A stretch of 64,000 nucleotides of DNA from Trypanosoma brucei gambiense DAL972. Its lineage: Eukaryota; Euglenozoa; Kinetoplastea; Trypanosomatida; Trypanosomatidae. Shown in pieces: positions 22,530 to 35,300 of this stretch (positions are counted from its first letter, which is position 1; each line of letters opens with the position of its first letter). The position numbers and the translations under genes are program-made. Location: the NCBI RefSeq assembly GCF_000210295.1, contig NC_026740.1, positions 1,929,691 through 1,993,690 of the forward strand, in the 5' to 3' direction. The notes beneath the pieces were generated by a model that saw only the letters and a list, made by a program, of their open reading frames with translations, did no database searches and had not been told where the DNA came from.

Positions 22530-22607
22530 CTAAATATGCACAGTTAACAAGTTCGGAGGCGAAATTGAAAGCACAAACAAAGGAAGAGAAAGGAAGGTAA
22601 AAAAAAG
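22530..22607 (-). promoter_or_regulatory. Trans-splice acceptor of the CEP44-like gene
   Basis: On the minus strand a run of about 37 mostly pyrimidine bases (22571-22607) is followed, without an intervening AG, by CATATTTAG (AG at 22530-22531). The predicted leader is only about 22 nt. This supports the ATG at 22507 as the start. Confidence 0.65.
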
Positions 22608-25600
22608 TGGAGTTAAGGTTAAAAACAACTCTTAGCGTAGCGCCGAAGCGCGTAGCACCGTCAACTTTCTGGAAGAGCATCGACAGCAATATGACCAAAG
22701 AAATCAACAGCAATAACATTTTCTGTCGCGTCAGATCAGCTCCAGCACAAAGGTCTCACAAGCAACAAACGTACTTAAGTGAACCGATGTATGCAAAATG
22801 TTAAAGAACACACTGAGTTTTACCAGTGACCACCGTGCATGCCCTACAGCCGTTATTAAACTGTGGCACTTTAAGCCACGGGTGTTTCAGAATCAGAAAA
22901 ACAAAAAAAAGAGGACATTCATAAGCATACACCAAGCGGTCGTAAATTTTGATCGGTGGTGGTGTCACTGGAAACGACGGCAAAACCAATAAAATGTTCA
23001 GAGAGTCCGACTTCGAGGGAGAGGTGGCACACGGTGAAACCACGCACTAGGGAAGTGGCTTGCGGGAGCTTGCCTTACTCGAAATTACTTCATCCTTAGC
23101 AAAACCAAGCGGAGTACCGAGACAAAATGGGAGTTATTCCTCTCTGTGGATTGTTCACTTCAAAAAAAAAAACGACGCACACCCCGAACCCCATGTAGAG
23201 CAGTTGCTTTGCAGCCGTCACACGCATGGTGTTAGTCACACGCTAACGTATATAAGCATATGCAACCACTCGAAGTAAATGCGTTGCAAGTGCATCCAAC
23301 TCGTTCCAGAACAAGGATCAAGAGGCTTTCCATTTTGGAAAGCCTCGCAGAAAATACGCGCTCGAGTTCCAGTTGTACAAGGCGTCTAACCAAGTTGATA
23401 CACACAGAGAAGCACCAAACTTCATCGTTTACGTAACGCAGCGTAATCATCCGGTTGTCTTTCACATCTGAGGCTAAACACCGGAAAATAACAAAAACAA
23501 TACTAATAACAGTAATAATAGCCTCATTATGCTTTAGAGTGTCCCACAAAGAACGCGCAAGGAAAATTCAGGTGACGAAGTGGGCATCCTCAGTCGTCGG
23601 AAGCAGCGCAAATCACTAACGATGTAGCACGCGAATAGAATTTAAAACAGTAACAACACCATCGTTTGAATGCCATACCGCACGGAATTGCATAACAGAG
23701 CAGACCATTAACAAGGTTCCGTCAGCTATATTATAGTGCTATCGCCAAAGCTTCCAGAATTGATCGAATCAATCACGTTATGACAGGTTGTTCAGCGATC
23801 CAAATAAAAGAAACTGTATGCCACCACTGCGTACATGAGGTTGAAGAACTCTCTCCACACACAAAAAAAAAAGCTGTTGAGAGTCGTCCCCACAACTGCG
23901 CAACCTCAACAAAGTTTGCGCGCAACAGAGAGAGAAACATCAGCACTGGAGGGGGAGAAAAAAGGTGTATGATGAACCGGATGAGTCGTGACCTGAGAGT
24001 TAATAATCTTAACAGTGCTGTAGTGACGCTCGTCTGTGTTAGTAAAAGACGAAACGAAAATTCCATGCTGCTTCATTGCGCACCCAAACACGAAAACTGT
24101 ATGCAGTCCGCGGCGAACCGGACGTCCACAAGAAGTTTACAATGTTTGTAAACCTTTTTTTGTACGATGGAAGTATTGAAGTAAAAAAGTATCAAATTGA
24201 GATGTTTGATCCCCACCCCCTCAAAAGCACCTAAAGTTTCTGCTGCAGCAACAAAAACAAACAACCCATAACAGCGCAATATGGTGCAGCACCATAACAC
24301 ATTGTCATGAAGAAAGAATCGGTATTATCCATCTTTTTTAAATACCGATCCCGGATCATACTCGCTGGAGCAAATCCTCTGTACGTAAAGCTCGTGAGAT
24401 TGCATGTTCGATTCAAAGAACTTCCTAGAATCAAATTTACTTTTATTTAGCCATTAATTGGCATACCAACATCATAACAGAGCTTCAGCTTTTAATTTCA
24501 CCTAGAACTAACCGGTACAGTTAGGAAACTCATAACCTTTTTCACAGCAGATAGCTTGGGAGGAATCCACCTCCAGCAGGTTCCTGCCTTAGTCCCGGGT
24601 GACATATCGATCACACATACACAACAACAAGATAAGCAGCTGCCCTATATTAAGTGAAGACTTACCGCATGTGACAGATGTCGTCCTCACCCGTTCCATG
24701 ATTACATTCAAACCATCACCTGTCGTGAAGTTGTTGTTTACCTTTGACGAATGTGCGGTGAATTGTTCTTCGCAGTCCGTTTCCAGCCTCAAGTGAAGTC
24801 ACTCGTTGTTCCGGAACGGGGTGGAGAAACGCACCCCTACACTAGACTATTAAATAGCATGTCTTAGCTGAAACGATAGCACGGATGTGAGGAACACAGC
24901 TCCTGTCGGGACATGCGGAAGTCCATCGTTGGTTGTCACTTCCCTCTATCCGAAAAGTAGGACGAAGGCAAAAGAACGTCTATGAGCCTTATTAACCTTT
25001 AGACGTATAAGCGGACTTGCGTGACATCACACATTAACCCATTCTTTAATAACTCTCTCATGTAATTCACCCCATCTGTAAAACATCTAATGTGGAAATC
25101 AACCAAGAACACAGCCTTTAGCTCAATGTCATCTCATTCTCTTGAAATAGAGGAATAACATAACGGAATAATATTTATGCAGGTATTATCCACTGATGGT
25201 CCAGTAATCAGAGAATCTATGCCTCCATATGCGTTACCTTTCGCTCACGTTTACGGCGCGGACAGTTTCTGCTGATGAACGCGTCGTGCGGTGTCCTCAC
25301 TGCAGACTGTGAACACCGAAGATAAAAAATAAATGTACATATATAGCGATTCAAGTGGGAAATAATTGTGCTGGTTGGTTTGTTATCTCACTGCCTTGGA
25401 GTTGCTGCCGCAGGAAGAAACATGCAAACGTCTTGTTAGTCAGTCGCATCACCCTAACTATCTGACTCCTGCAGTGACCCCAGATTTCTGATATGCCCAA
25501 ATAGTTCGTGGTCGTCTACAGTATTCCCCAAACCTTCAGAACTTACAATGGTCATGTCTGACTTTAGACATTACATGATGGTAGGGTTCGCAGTCGCCGT

Positions 25601-25900
25601 CACTTCTTCGCCGTTGACAGTTTGGTGTTATAGCCTATTGATTTCTCACAACGCCCCTGCCATGCACCTCTTCCCTTCATGTTATTGTTCCATTTTCACC
25701 TAAGCGAATACCCAATTACATGAATGCGTCCCTTGTTTCACCAGCAATTGCGGTCTCAACCAGATTTTCAGTACCCAGCCGATGCACCTGCACGATCCTG
25801 TTTCGCTAGCAGTTGTGCAAGTTCATTTCGTATTTCGGTTAAATATTCGTTCCCCGCGAGGGGATTAAAGTTTGGACCCCCAGACATCACAAAACCGTAT
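22608..25900. other. Gene-poor DNA upstream of the CEP44-like gene
   Basis: No supported gene. Short frames occur on both strands without starts, domains or splice signals. The segment to about 24.3 kb is A/C-rich on the plus strand. It is the start of a strand-switch region that extends to 39 kb. Confidence 0.45.
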
Positions 25901-26816
25901 GTAAACAGCTGCATCCCACCATGCTGAAGATAATAGCCTCACAAACTGTTGCACTGTTCCATAAGGTCATTTCCCCTGTTTAGTGCTAACAAAAAAAACC
26001 CATCCATGAAGCACAGTGGGTTCTTAGCCACAAGAAGCATATCTTTATCAAGACATCAGACTCCGTATTGGTGGTATACTTTCCCTTCCTGTATGAGTTA
26101 CGAAGTTCCCCCCGCTACTTGTCTAGTTATCACCTTCCTTCCTTTGAGCACCGTGATGTAGGAACAGCAGTGTGACCTAATGTTCTGTATCCCCACAGAG
26201 ATGAACTCTTTTATCCTTTTGAAGAAAGGGTAAGCATTCCCATTTGGTTTGCGTGTTGAGGTGCGGTCCGAAAATCTTAGTATCACGCCGCCACGTCTCC
26301 AGTCGCTGCTTAGTTTGCTGGCATGGTACCACCGTGCCGACCACCTAGAAAATTTGAAAAGTCAACGATACATTACATCTTTGGGGTAAACTGTACCGGT
26401 CATTTTCCTATCATACGGTACTGAATGAATGGAAGCTAATTTTTGCGGTGACATCCTTCTTATGTTTGCATCTGCCTGCAGAACCAGCTTAGCGCACGGC
26501 TCCATGTCGGGTAGACAGATATCGGGATACAAGGATTTGAACCGCAGGCTGCCACGGCGTTCTCCCACAAGAACCCTTTCCATGAGGAATAAGTGGAAGT
26601 CATTTCAATGTTCAGGCACACAAACAATGCCGCTCGGGTAATAGGAATGTCAGTCTCCACCGCTTCCTCAGCGCAGTGACTGTAGCCAATTCGAAGAATG
26701 CGCGGTCGTTCATGGACATACTGTAATGATAAAGAAACTCTCTTGTAGCCTGCAAAGTTGGGAGTGCTGCTCGAAATAAGCAAAGCTATTTCAAAATTTC
26801 CTTGAGTTGCTTCCAA
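25900..26816 (-). pseudogene. Possible decayed gene, weakly glycosyltransferase-like
   Basis: Two overlapping minus-strand frames (26460-26816 and 26362-26583) look like one protein split by a frameshift; further frames continue to about 26.1 kb with stops. The second contains LVLQADANIRRMSPQKLASI, which distantly recalls the DxD region of the beta-3-glycosyltransferase family expanded in T. brucei. The similarity is slight and I would not assign a function. No ATG-initiated intact frame survives. Confidence 0.25.
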
Positions 26817-29800
26817 CGGTACAGCCTAGCAAAGGCTGTGTTCGCACCCTTCGGATGGCCCCGACACGTGAGTATACCTTTCCACCTGCATATTACTATG
26901 TCGTGCCCCAACGTTCTGACGCGACCGGCGCGGGCACACTCAGTCTGTGGGGCCAACTCCGCGTACTGGAGGAGAGACACGCTGAGTACGCCCACACGAC
27001 CACCAACTACATATTAGCGGCACCTCCGCCACGGCAATGCGCAGCCGCACGGTGTCCGTTTCTTCCCCGCCCCCGAGACAACCAAAAGGAAGGAAAGCCG
27101 CGCCGAGAGCCGACAGCAGACGTGTCGCACTCACACCCTCATGCATGTCGATTAAATGAACTCAACAAAAGACGGCCAGCCCCTTCACCGAAACCGAACA
27201 GCCAAAATTCTGGAGGCCAGGCGCGGGCCAAAACGGCGGACGAGCCTCCCAACACATTCGACCCCGCGCGTTCACACATAGCAAACGGCAGGTGGGCGTG
27301 ATGGCAAACAACCTCGCAGTTACCCCCCGAAAGGTGTTTTCAGCAAGTCCGCTTCAAAGAAAGTAGTGCATGGCACAGGTAAACTTGCTAAATTGGCGAA
27401 GAGCCGCTTCGCAGGAACCGGGTCCTGCTCGGCAGCGTGGGCCACCTGCACCGAAAGATACGATACGGGCATGTGAACGCCACCCTCCCACAAGGAATGT
27501 TCGCCGGAAACAAATACTATCCGGAAGCATTTGCCGTTGTATCTGACTTTTAAAATTATCGGCGCATTTCAAAAACGTGGCTACGTTTATTTCTGTCACC
27601 AAATCGACTCGCGGATGCCGTATTGGAGCGATGCCCTTGTCGCCCGCTTCGCCGCCACCAAAAGCGCCCGAGTTTCGTGCGGATGTTGTTCGGAGTTGCG
27701 TGTCAGCGGCCTCTTTGGTGGGGCCACTTGCATCCGGATGGTGCTTGCAATACTCTGACCACGTACTCTTCACCACAGAAGAGAATCACCGCCTAGACGT
27801 GGCAATCGGGAGGCAAACCACCACCACCCAATGACCTGTTGGCTGAGCAAAAAATTGTAAATTATTGCCCCACGGGCTGCGTTGCAATGGTGCCCTTCTA
27901 AGAGAGGAACATGGAGAGTCGCAAGACGACGGCTAGGGGGCGGGGCTCCCGTTGTTATTTCGGCATTCACCTTCTCAGCATGTGCCGTAGAGTCTTTCGC
28001 CAATGGAATCGCTGAGGAGCACGTTGTGGTGTGCGGACCCGTGTTGGACGCGCCTCCGGCACTAGCGACTGGATAGGTAGCAACTGGGTGACAGGCGGCC
28101 GATCAGATCGCGTTTGTAACCAAAAGCAAAGTACCCCCTCCCACGAAAGCGCCAAACTCGCATCCAGATTGCGTTAAATGGCTGTGGGAACAAGGACTGG
28201 TAGAGCGACGGATGCGGAAATAGTGACTTCAGGTAGAGAGTACTTGATCCTCCGTTGAATATGCACAGAGGCCATGGTTGTGCTAAATATCAGCGATGGT
28301 GGAGTGATGTGGTGAGCACTCATGTGACCCGTCGCCTTGAACCGCGCACACTCTATTTTTTTTTTTTTTGTGAGTGTGAGGGGAAAGATCAAATTACGTG
28401 ATGTTCCAGTGATCGAATGAGAAATTACTGAGAAACATGATCCCCCGCACTCAATTGTTCGATTCGAGAGAGTTGACTTTCGGTGCTGGCTCAAAACCCC
28501 AACCTGGCTACCCCGGGTTGATACTCTGTTCGAGCCTGCATGAAGCTGCGTGAAGAGGGTGCTGCCTTCTGTTGGTGAAAAAACTGTGGTTGTGGGCATT
28601 TGGCACCCTTAAATATCCCTGGAAACTAGAGCGTACAATTAATGATGTCATTCATTGCAGCTGAGATAACTTGCGGATTTAGCACTGTGGTAACAGGAGT
28701 GGTGATGGCAAGGTCAACGAGTTTCCAAACGATGCAGGTGATATATGGGAGTGCCCTCAGCTGGTGTTGAAACTGACAGTAAACTCTGGGGGAAACGAAC
28801 CCCCATTTATGGTACTTAAGTTGTGATGTTCGTTTGCATTGGCTTAAGTCACAGCGGCAGTGAATTTTGTTGTTGTTTTAATTATTTTTAAAGACAGTCC
28901 CTCATGAGGTAGCCACTTGCTGTTGCGTGAGTGGTGCTTGAATGAATTGCGCATAGATGTTCTTTTCTTTTTGCGGTATTCATGGATCGATCAACATTTG
29001 TCGGGCAATACGCCAAGGTGTCTTGTAACCGAGCTACCAGTTTGGAAGGTCACGCTGTCTTGTTTGAAGGTTCGAAAGGAATACTCGAAATGTTGGTTCT
29101 ACAATACTTTGTTGCCGCTCTATGATGTGCCTTGCATTCGTTTACTTTCGCTTGACGCACCTTCCTCGTGGTTGTTTCATGCCCAAAAACTTTGAGCCGC
29201 CACGGGTCTATTCACGCGCTTCGGAAGCTTAGAAGGTTGAAAGCCTGCACGAATTACTGATCCGGCACTAGCGGTAGCGTTGTAGTGTATTATAATGGGC
29301 CGAAAGCGCTTGGTATATGCCCCGCCAGTATGTAAGCTACCTTTATATACCGGAATTACGCCAATACCCTCTTTCACATGTATAAACATTTGTGCATAGT
29401 GGAAAAGAAAGCTTCATGTAAAAATGCCAGGGTATGCAAATATGTGGACTTAGCGTGATCTCTGAGCTATTGTCATTACGTTTATTAACTTCTCTATTTC
29501 GGAAAGGTGTCAGAGAAGATGCGGAGACTCCACTTTAATGAGTCTGCAGTACTGAGAAGGCGGAGCGTTTACTATTTCTACATGCATTGTGAATCGCGCT
29601 CCTGGTTCAAATGATGTAGAAGTAACTTATACGGATCTCAAGTTGTGAATGCACATCAACACGAATTGGAGACATTGGTTCTGCTAACGAAGTCAGGTTT
29701 TCACCATTGAATGGAGTTGTGCTAGTTTCAGGAACAACTGTCTGCCAATGAAGGTATGTAGACTAAACAAGTTGTGTGTTCCCTCTAAATACATGCCCGG

Positions 29801-30002
29801 GACATGCAATAGCACCAGTTAGTCTCACCTGTATATATGAAGGAACAATATGTCGTAGACAAATATTTCAGTCCATGCTTTGCCGCGAATTTTGTGCGCG
29901 TCCGATGCCGCAGTATTTTACGCAGCCCTTGACAGAAAAAACTATGTGAGAACAAGGGTAGTATAAAGGTAGTAGATTTTCGTTAATTTATAGTTGGGAC
30001 AT
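26817..30002. other. Gene-poor DNA with a GC-rich island
   Basis: 26.85-28.1 kb is clearly GC-richer than its surroundings and has open frames on both strands lacking ATGs or domains. A T-run lies near 28357. From about 28.6 kb rightward the plus strand becomes T/G-rich, the opposite of the left part of the window. No gene is supported. Confidence 0.4.
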
Positions 30003-30374
30003 TCAAAAACATTGGAGTAGGAGGAAGTTTGTCCGTATGTGATGCATTACCCCACAAAGTACGGTCGCCATTTCCCGCGCGGGACGCTGTGCAACATCTG
30101 CGTTATACGCATAGAGAATGGTTTGTATCCAAGTGCTTGATGCTTCGAAAAGATGATGTGGTCGTTTTTCAACGCCGGCTCGATCCAGGAGGTTGCTGAA
30201 TAGTGGCTGGCTATGATCTCTGTTGTACCCTCCGAGAACGAAGTAGGACCTTAGAATTGCTGCTGCATCGAACCGATCACTAACATGGCGCCGTGCAGTG
30301 GAGCTGGAAATAGACGAGAAACATACGGACAATATAAAGTTTGAATGTGTGATGTTACGTGTGATGTGACATGC
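30003..30374 (-). pseudogene. Possible fragment of an alpha-helical-repeat protein
   Basis: A minus-strand frame of about 123 codons without an early ATG. Segments such as AAILRSYFVLGGYN and STWIQTILYAYNA, with an intervening LFSNLLDRAG, have the helix-turn-helix spacing of kinetoplastid mitochondrial helical-repeat RNA-binding proteins. It stops cleanly but has no start and no splice signal. I take it as a relic at best; chance is possible. Confidence 0.25.
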
Positions 30375-30377
30375 CAC

Positions 30378-31268
30378 CGTTTTGTTAGGGTATGCAACAA
30401 TTCGGTGGGTATGTTTCTACATTTTTTTTTCTGTAGCAAAAGAAAAAAAAGGTCGAACGAAGGTGGGAACTTTCACTTTTTCTCCAACGAACAGCTGTAC
30501 GGTGCTTGAAGCAGGAGGTGCGGGAAGTTATCCTCCGGCAAAGAAGTGATCGGCACTCTCTTTTCCCGCATCACGGCGTCACAACAACGTTATCTACAAA
30601 TGGAAGGGCCCGATGCAGAAAAGCTTCCCCTGAATCTTCAGAGGCAATACCGGGGACCAGCGTGTGGGTATTGCCCAGTGTTGTATTTACACATAGCGTG
30701 GAAGATGTGCTACGTGTTGGTTGCAAACTTTGAGCACGTATAGCACATCGAAGTGGCATGTGAAACTACACAAAGCTAAATGCCACATGGTATTCTAAAG
30801 CTGCGACGCGGCACCGCCGGCTGCAGGATTCCACAGACGTAACTACTATGTGCAGGGAATAGGTGTTTGTTCTAATTTTTTAATTCAGGGGAGGCGATAA
30901 CCAAACGGTGGCGTGCGATTCGCCATCTTAGTCGCCATGTTGAAGCCGCTCCGTGACTATGCCTTGGTGCCTGTCGTATTCGCAACGGCAGGCAAATCGA
31001 AGGGAGGTAAAGAGAATGTTGAAACATTGTGTCGCGAAACAAGGTGATCGTCCTTGCCGCTGGTGGTATGTGGAAAACTGGAAGCATGTGTCTCACCCAG
31101 TGATGGTAATGAGGTGGGTTTGCAAATAGCGGGAAATTGCATCGTGTGACCCTTAGTCTATTTACTTCTTTTACCGTAGTAAATATCCCCGCCGCGGTGA
31201 AGGGGTTGACCACTTGCCTCGGTGCGAACCCCTGCAGAGGAACCAAATTTTCCCACAGATTTTTCCCG
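30378..31268. other. Non-coding stretch in the strand-switch region
   Basis: No supported gene. The plus strand is T/G-rich. It ends where the dispersed repeat copy begins. Confidence 0.4.
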
Positions 31269-31653
31269 ACACCACCTCCATTATCGCACCATCAGTCGCT
31301 ACTGTCGCATTCAGAAGGAAGTTGAGAGCCAACGGCTCAGCGATGTTAACATTGCATTATCCATTTGCGCTAGGCAACAAAAGTGAACAGGTGCAGCGCC
31401 AATGAAGCTTTTTAGAAAAGGTGTGGCGTTTGAGTGACTACCAATGCAAATGCAGGTGTGCGGTCATATTCGATGTCCGCCAACTCCCTTTGTCCTGAGG
31501 AGAGTCGAGCCTCGAACGATGTCTTCTATATAACATGACTGGTTTTTCAGCCTCCGGGTTTGTTTTTCTCCGCTACCTTCCGAGCGCACTTCACGAATCG
31601 GTAAAACTACGGCCTTGTGGAGGAGCGAAACACTTCCGTTGGGATTAACACAG
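31269..31653 (+). repeat. Dispersed repeat, second copy
   Basis: 385 bp closely matching the reverse complement of 14278-14661 from ACACCACCTCCATTATCGC to GGGATTAACACAG. Small differences are scattered and flanks are unrelated on the left. On the minus strand the same VLIPTEVFRS frame is open, and here it continues upstream to about 31819. Confidence 0.85.
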
Positions 31654-32229
31654 CGAGGAAAGCTATCCGTTTTTTGTGGTTTTCAACCAAGACCACCACG
31701 AAAAAGAATGCGCTGATGCCTTCGTACTTGCTCGTGATGGAATGAGCGATTTCGAAGGTGAGAAAATAGAAAGAACTTTTAGAGGTGTAACCGCTGCGCT
31801 GCGGTTTTTGGATTACCAAGAGACCACCGGAACCTCAACCCGGTCGCCCACAGGCTCGAATTCAAACGCAGAGCAGCGATCAAGCGGGAGTCATGAACCA
31901 CTAGTAAGTGGAGAGGACACAAACTATCACCACGTCGTCTGCTTGGTCCACTCACTGGATAGTGAGAAGGAAAACACACCCGTTAATTAACTTTAAATTA
32001 CTTCCAAACACAACACTCTACATCTGCACAAATCAAGACAGAGACAAACACAGAGATGTCAGGAATCATATCTCGTTGTTTTTTCTTTTCTTTCGCTGTG
32101 CGTTTGACCTGTACTTGCCTTAGCGGGTTCCCTACAAGCCTTTTGCTTAATGTCGACTACGTGCCTTCTGTTCGCAACTGGGCTCACCCAGAGTTTTTTT
32201 CTATTTTGGTCCTGCTCCCATCTTACCCT
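31654..32229. other. Flank of the repeat copy up to the first assembly gap
   Basis: A plus-strand frame from 31676 (start GTG or similar) runs 104 codons with a hydrophilic, acidic composition, but I see no domain or homologue. Possibly more of the same dispersed element. The end of the stretch is T-rich and enters the gap. Confidence 0.3.
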
Positions 32230-32329
32230 NNNNNNNNNNNNNNNNNNNNNNNNNNNNNNNNNNNNNNNNNNNNNNNNNNNNNNNNNNNNNNNNNNNNNNN
32301 NNNNNNNNNNNNNNNNNNNNNNNNNNNNN
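32230..32329. other. Assembly gap (100 N)
   Basis: Exactly 100 N, the usual placeholder for a gap of unknown size. Order and distance across it are not proven by the sequence. Confidence 0.99.
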
Positions 32330-35300
32330 CTCCGTGTGTGAGCCCCTGGAGAACCTGTTCTTCGATCTCCTCCTTGGAATAGTCCTGAAGGACTCACTTT
32401 CCCGCCAGCTGTGAACAAATATTACACGTATATGCAACGTCATCCCATCAACAATGCAGGAACCGCTCCACTCCATGATCAGCACATTTGATTTAGAGCG
32501 TGTCATTACATCGTGAATAAGCATGTGTTTTGTTTCCTTATCGAACAGCAAAGGACGGCCCACAGAGTCCTCTAAGCAAGCGCTCCAGGTGTCGAGAGCA
32601 TTCCCCTTACATCTCGATTGTCACTTGTGTCACAGAGGTCTGTAGAGTAACATCCCGCCCTATGTCCGCAGCTTTCGGATACGTTTTCAAAGCGCAAATG
32701 ACGATGCGGGGTTTGAGTATCACTCCGCCGCTGTCACAACAATGGCAGCCATCGCCCAGACCCTCTTCCCTCAGTGCTCAACAAACAAAAAACAGTGTCA
32801 TGGAATGTCATGTGTGATGTCAAATGCGGCACTGAAGCACTGACTCCCCGTTACATCCACCACAACAGAACGTACGATAAAATAATAAAAAGTCACTAGT
32901 GTTTGACGAAGGTCACTGTTCATACAGTCGGTCCCAAAAAGATACGTGGTCTCTGATCCGCTACAACGACAGCAGAATATGTTAATGCCCCCACTTTGAT
33001 GTGACATCCACACCCGAAAGCTTTTACTAGTGCAAGTGTATTGCAGATGGCACCATAAATTCTGTGTGTGGGGGGGGGGAGAAGGTCGAAATGTCGAGAA
33101 GTAAGCAACAAAGATCGCTGCATGACACTTGGCGAGTGCAGATAAAACGTTATAGCCTCAAAAATATTCCACGTCCACATGTCAAGTTCAAAAATCATGT
33201 GTTGATTTGAGAATCGTGTATACTCATATCCACTTTCAATTACATTTGATCTCTGCCACTAGAAACGCTATCATATAATCATGCACATGATAAGATTTAA
33301 AAAATGCATGGGAACGGGAGACTACATATGGGCAACAAAAGATCAGTGGCCGGGGAATAAGAATAACAAGGCTCAGTTAATCTTTCTTTCGAATGGTGTT
33401 GTGCTACCCATAATTCAAAGCACGGTTTTAATACGGGTTCTAATTGCGCGACAAATGCTTTCACTGCTCTGCCTCACAGAACAACTGCATTAAAACCACT
33501 GCTAGTTAGAGGTTATGACCCCAGCGCTGCTGAAAGTAACCTCCTTCGGGGGCCGCGGTGTCATTGCTCGATGAAATATTATGTCCTTATGGTTAGTTGG
33601 GTCGAAAGACGCTCTCCTCATTTGTTGCGTCCATGAAACAAAGTGTTCAGGAGTACGTTAAAAAAAAACTGGGGCGGATTGCACAACTCCCTCGCAAAGC
33701 ACACTCGATGCTACTAATAATTCTACAAGGCACCACAGCAGCACCTGCACCCGATATTTAACAAGCAGCGCACGATGAATCTCCAACAGAATGTTGCATG
33801 TAGACATCGGGTGTCGAGCGATCGAATGCAGATAGCTGCATCAATATAAAAATACATATCCTAGATACAGGGGAAATCCCACGTACCTACGTGTAAACTA
33901 TTGTTGCGTATCACTGATTTTAAATCAGAAAAGTTCCCGCTGCTCTGCGACAGACAGAGCGGGACTACATGTTCATATGGACTTTCTTTTGCGCATATTC
34001 ACCGTGTATTTCCCTAGCGTTAAACACCCTAGAAAGAGTAATTTGTTGCTTTCACCAACTTCAAAATTACATCCCCTCCCAATGGCTGTGAACGCCATGC
34101 GCCGAAGCTTTAAATTGATCATGGCACATCATCAGCCGCCACTGTGCATTTCAGTGAATGCGAGCCTGTTCGTTAGGCAAATAGTGGCAAACCATTTTTA
34201 TTTTTATTTAGCATTCTGTGCTGAACCGCGTATATGCTTGCTCCAGAATAGAGCCGCTCCCAAACCATTGCCTCCATCGTATATTATTTATTTATTTACG
34301 AATAGGGGAATACACGCGGCCGTCGCCCAGTATTCGCATAGAAATATATTGCGAATGTCTGCAGTCATCATAGCAATCCCTTAAGCACCAGCGTGACGTC
34401 AGACGAGGCCAGTTGGCTGTCACGACTTAGAAAGAATGGCGCGATCGAAGCTAGAATCGATACAATGCCCATTCCTCCTAATAGCGTGAAGTGTTTTCAT
34501 AAACCTACCCAGACCCACTACTCCCGGGACATGGAGCACATTTTAATTCAGCAAGAATCCAGCAGCCAGCATCTGATACTTGCCCATCCCCCCCCCCAGT
34601 CTCGCGTAACAATTGGCGCTGAACGATCCCCAAGGGAAGACCCGGCACCTAGAAACGGCTTGTGTAGATACTTCCACTGCCTCTGAAGACACCCCACGCA
34701 CCGCCCGTGCGCCGTTGAGGTCTCGCTAAGGCGGTCGCGGCGTCAACGCCTCACCGCATCCACCCGATCTTCATACACGCGCACATATGTATTTCAGCGC
34801 CGCGCAGCCAACTTCCCTCCGGCAATCTTCCACGACGGTCGCAACCACTACCGCCTTTCCGTACGCCAACCGTCGGCTCGTCCTCCAGCACGCTGCAGTG
34901 ACGTTCGAGCTCCCGCCTATTGCCGCCGAGCGCAGAGGCCGAAGAGACGGAATCAAATGGAAGGAGGGTGGCCAACCCCAAGCTAGCGGTTTGTGGTGAC
35001 GTAATGCCATGGCCTCCGCGAGAAGAGCGGACCTCCTGAGCACCCGAAAACTCGACGGCGCTCTCCGTACGGTTGCCCCTGCTCGGAGACTCTTTTGTTA
35101 ATGTCGCATCTGTCTAAGGTGGGGTCGGCCTCGGCGCACCATCGTCAGTACCTGCGGCGGTGTGTGGACATTGTCCTCTCCCCCCGGCGTGAAGAGGGTA
35201 ATACGGGGCCCGTGAACACCCTACGGTTCGCACGTGGTTGGCACTACGGCGCGGGAACTAAGGCAGTGCCCTAAGCTTCGCGAATCCTCTTTAGTTCGCT

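Noticed and set aside
24340..24425. Possible tRNA (B-box-like GTTCGATTC)
   Set aside because: No cloverleaf with a paired acceptor stem can be drawn, and no T-run terminator follows at the right place.
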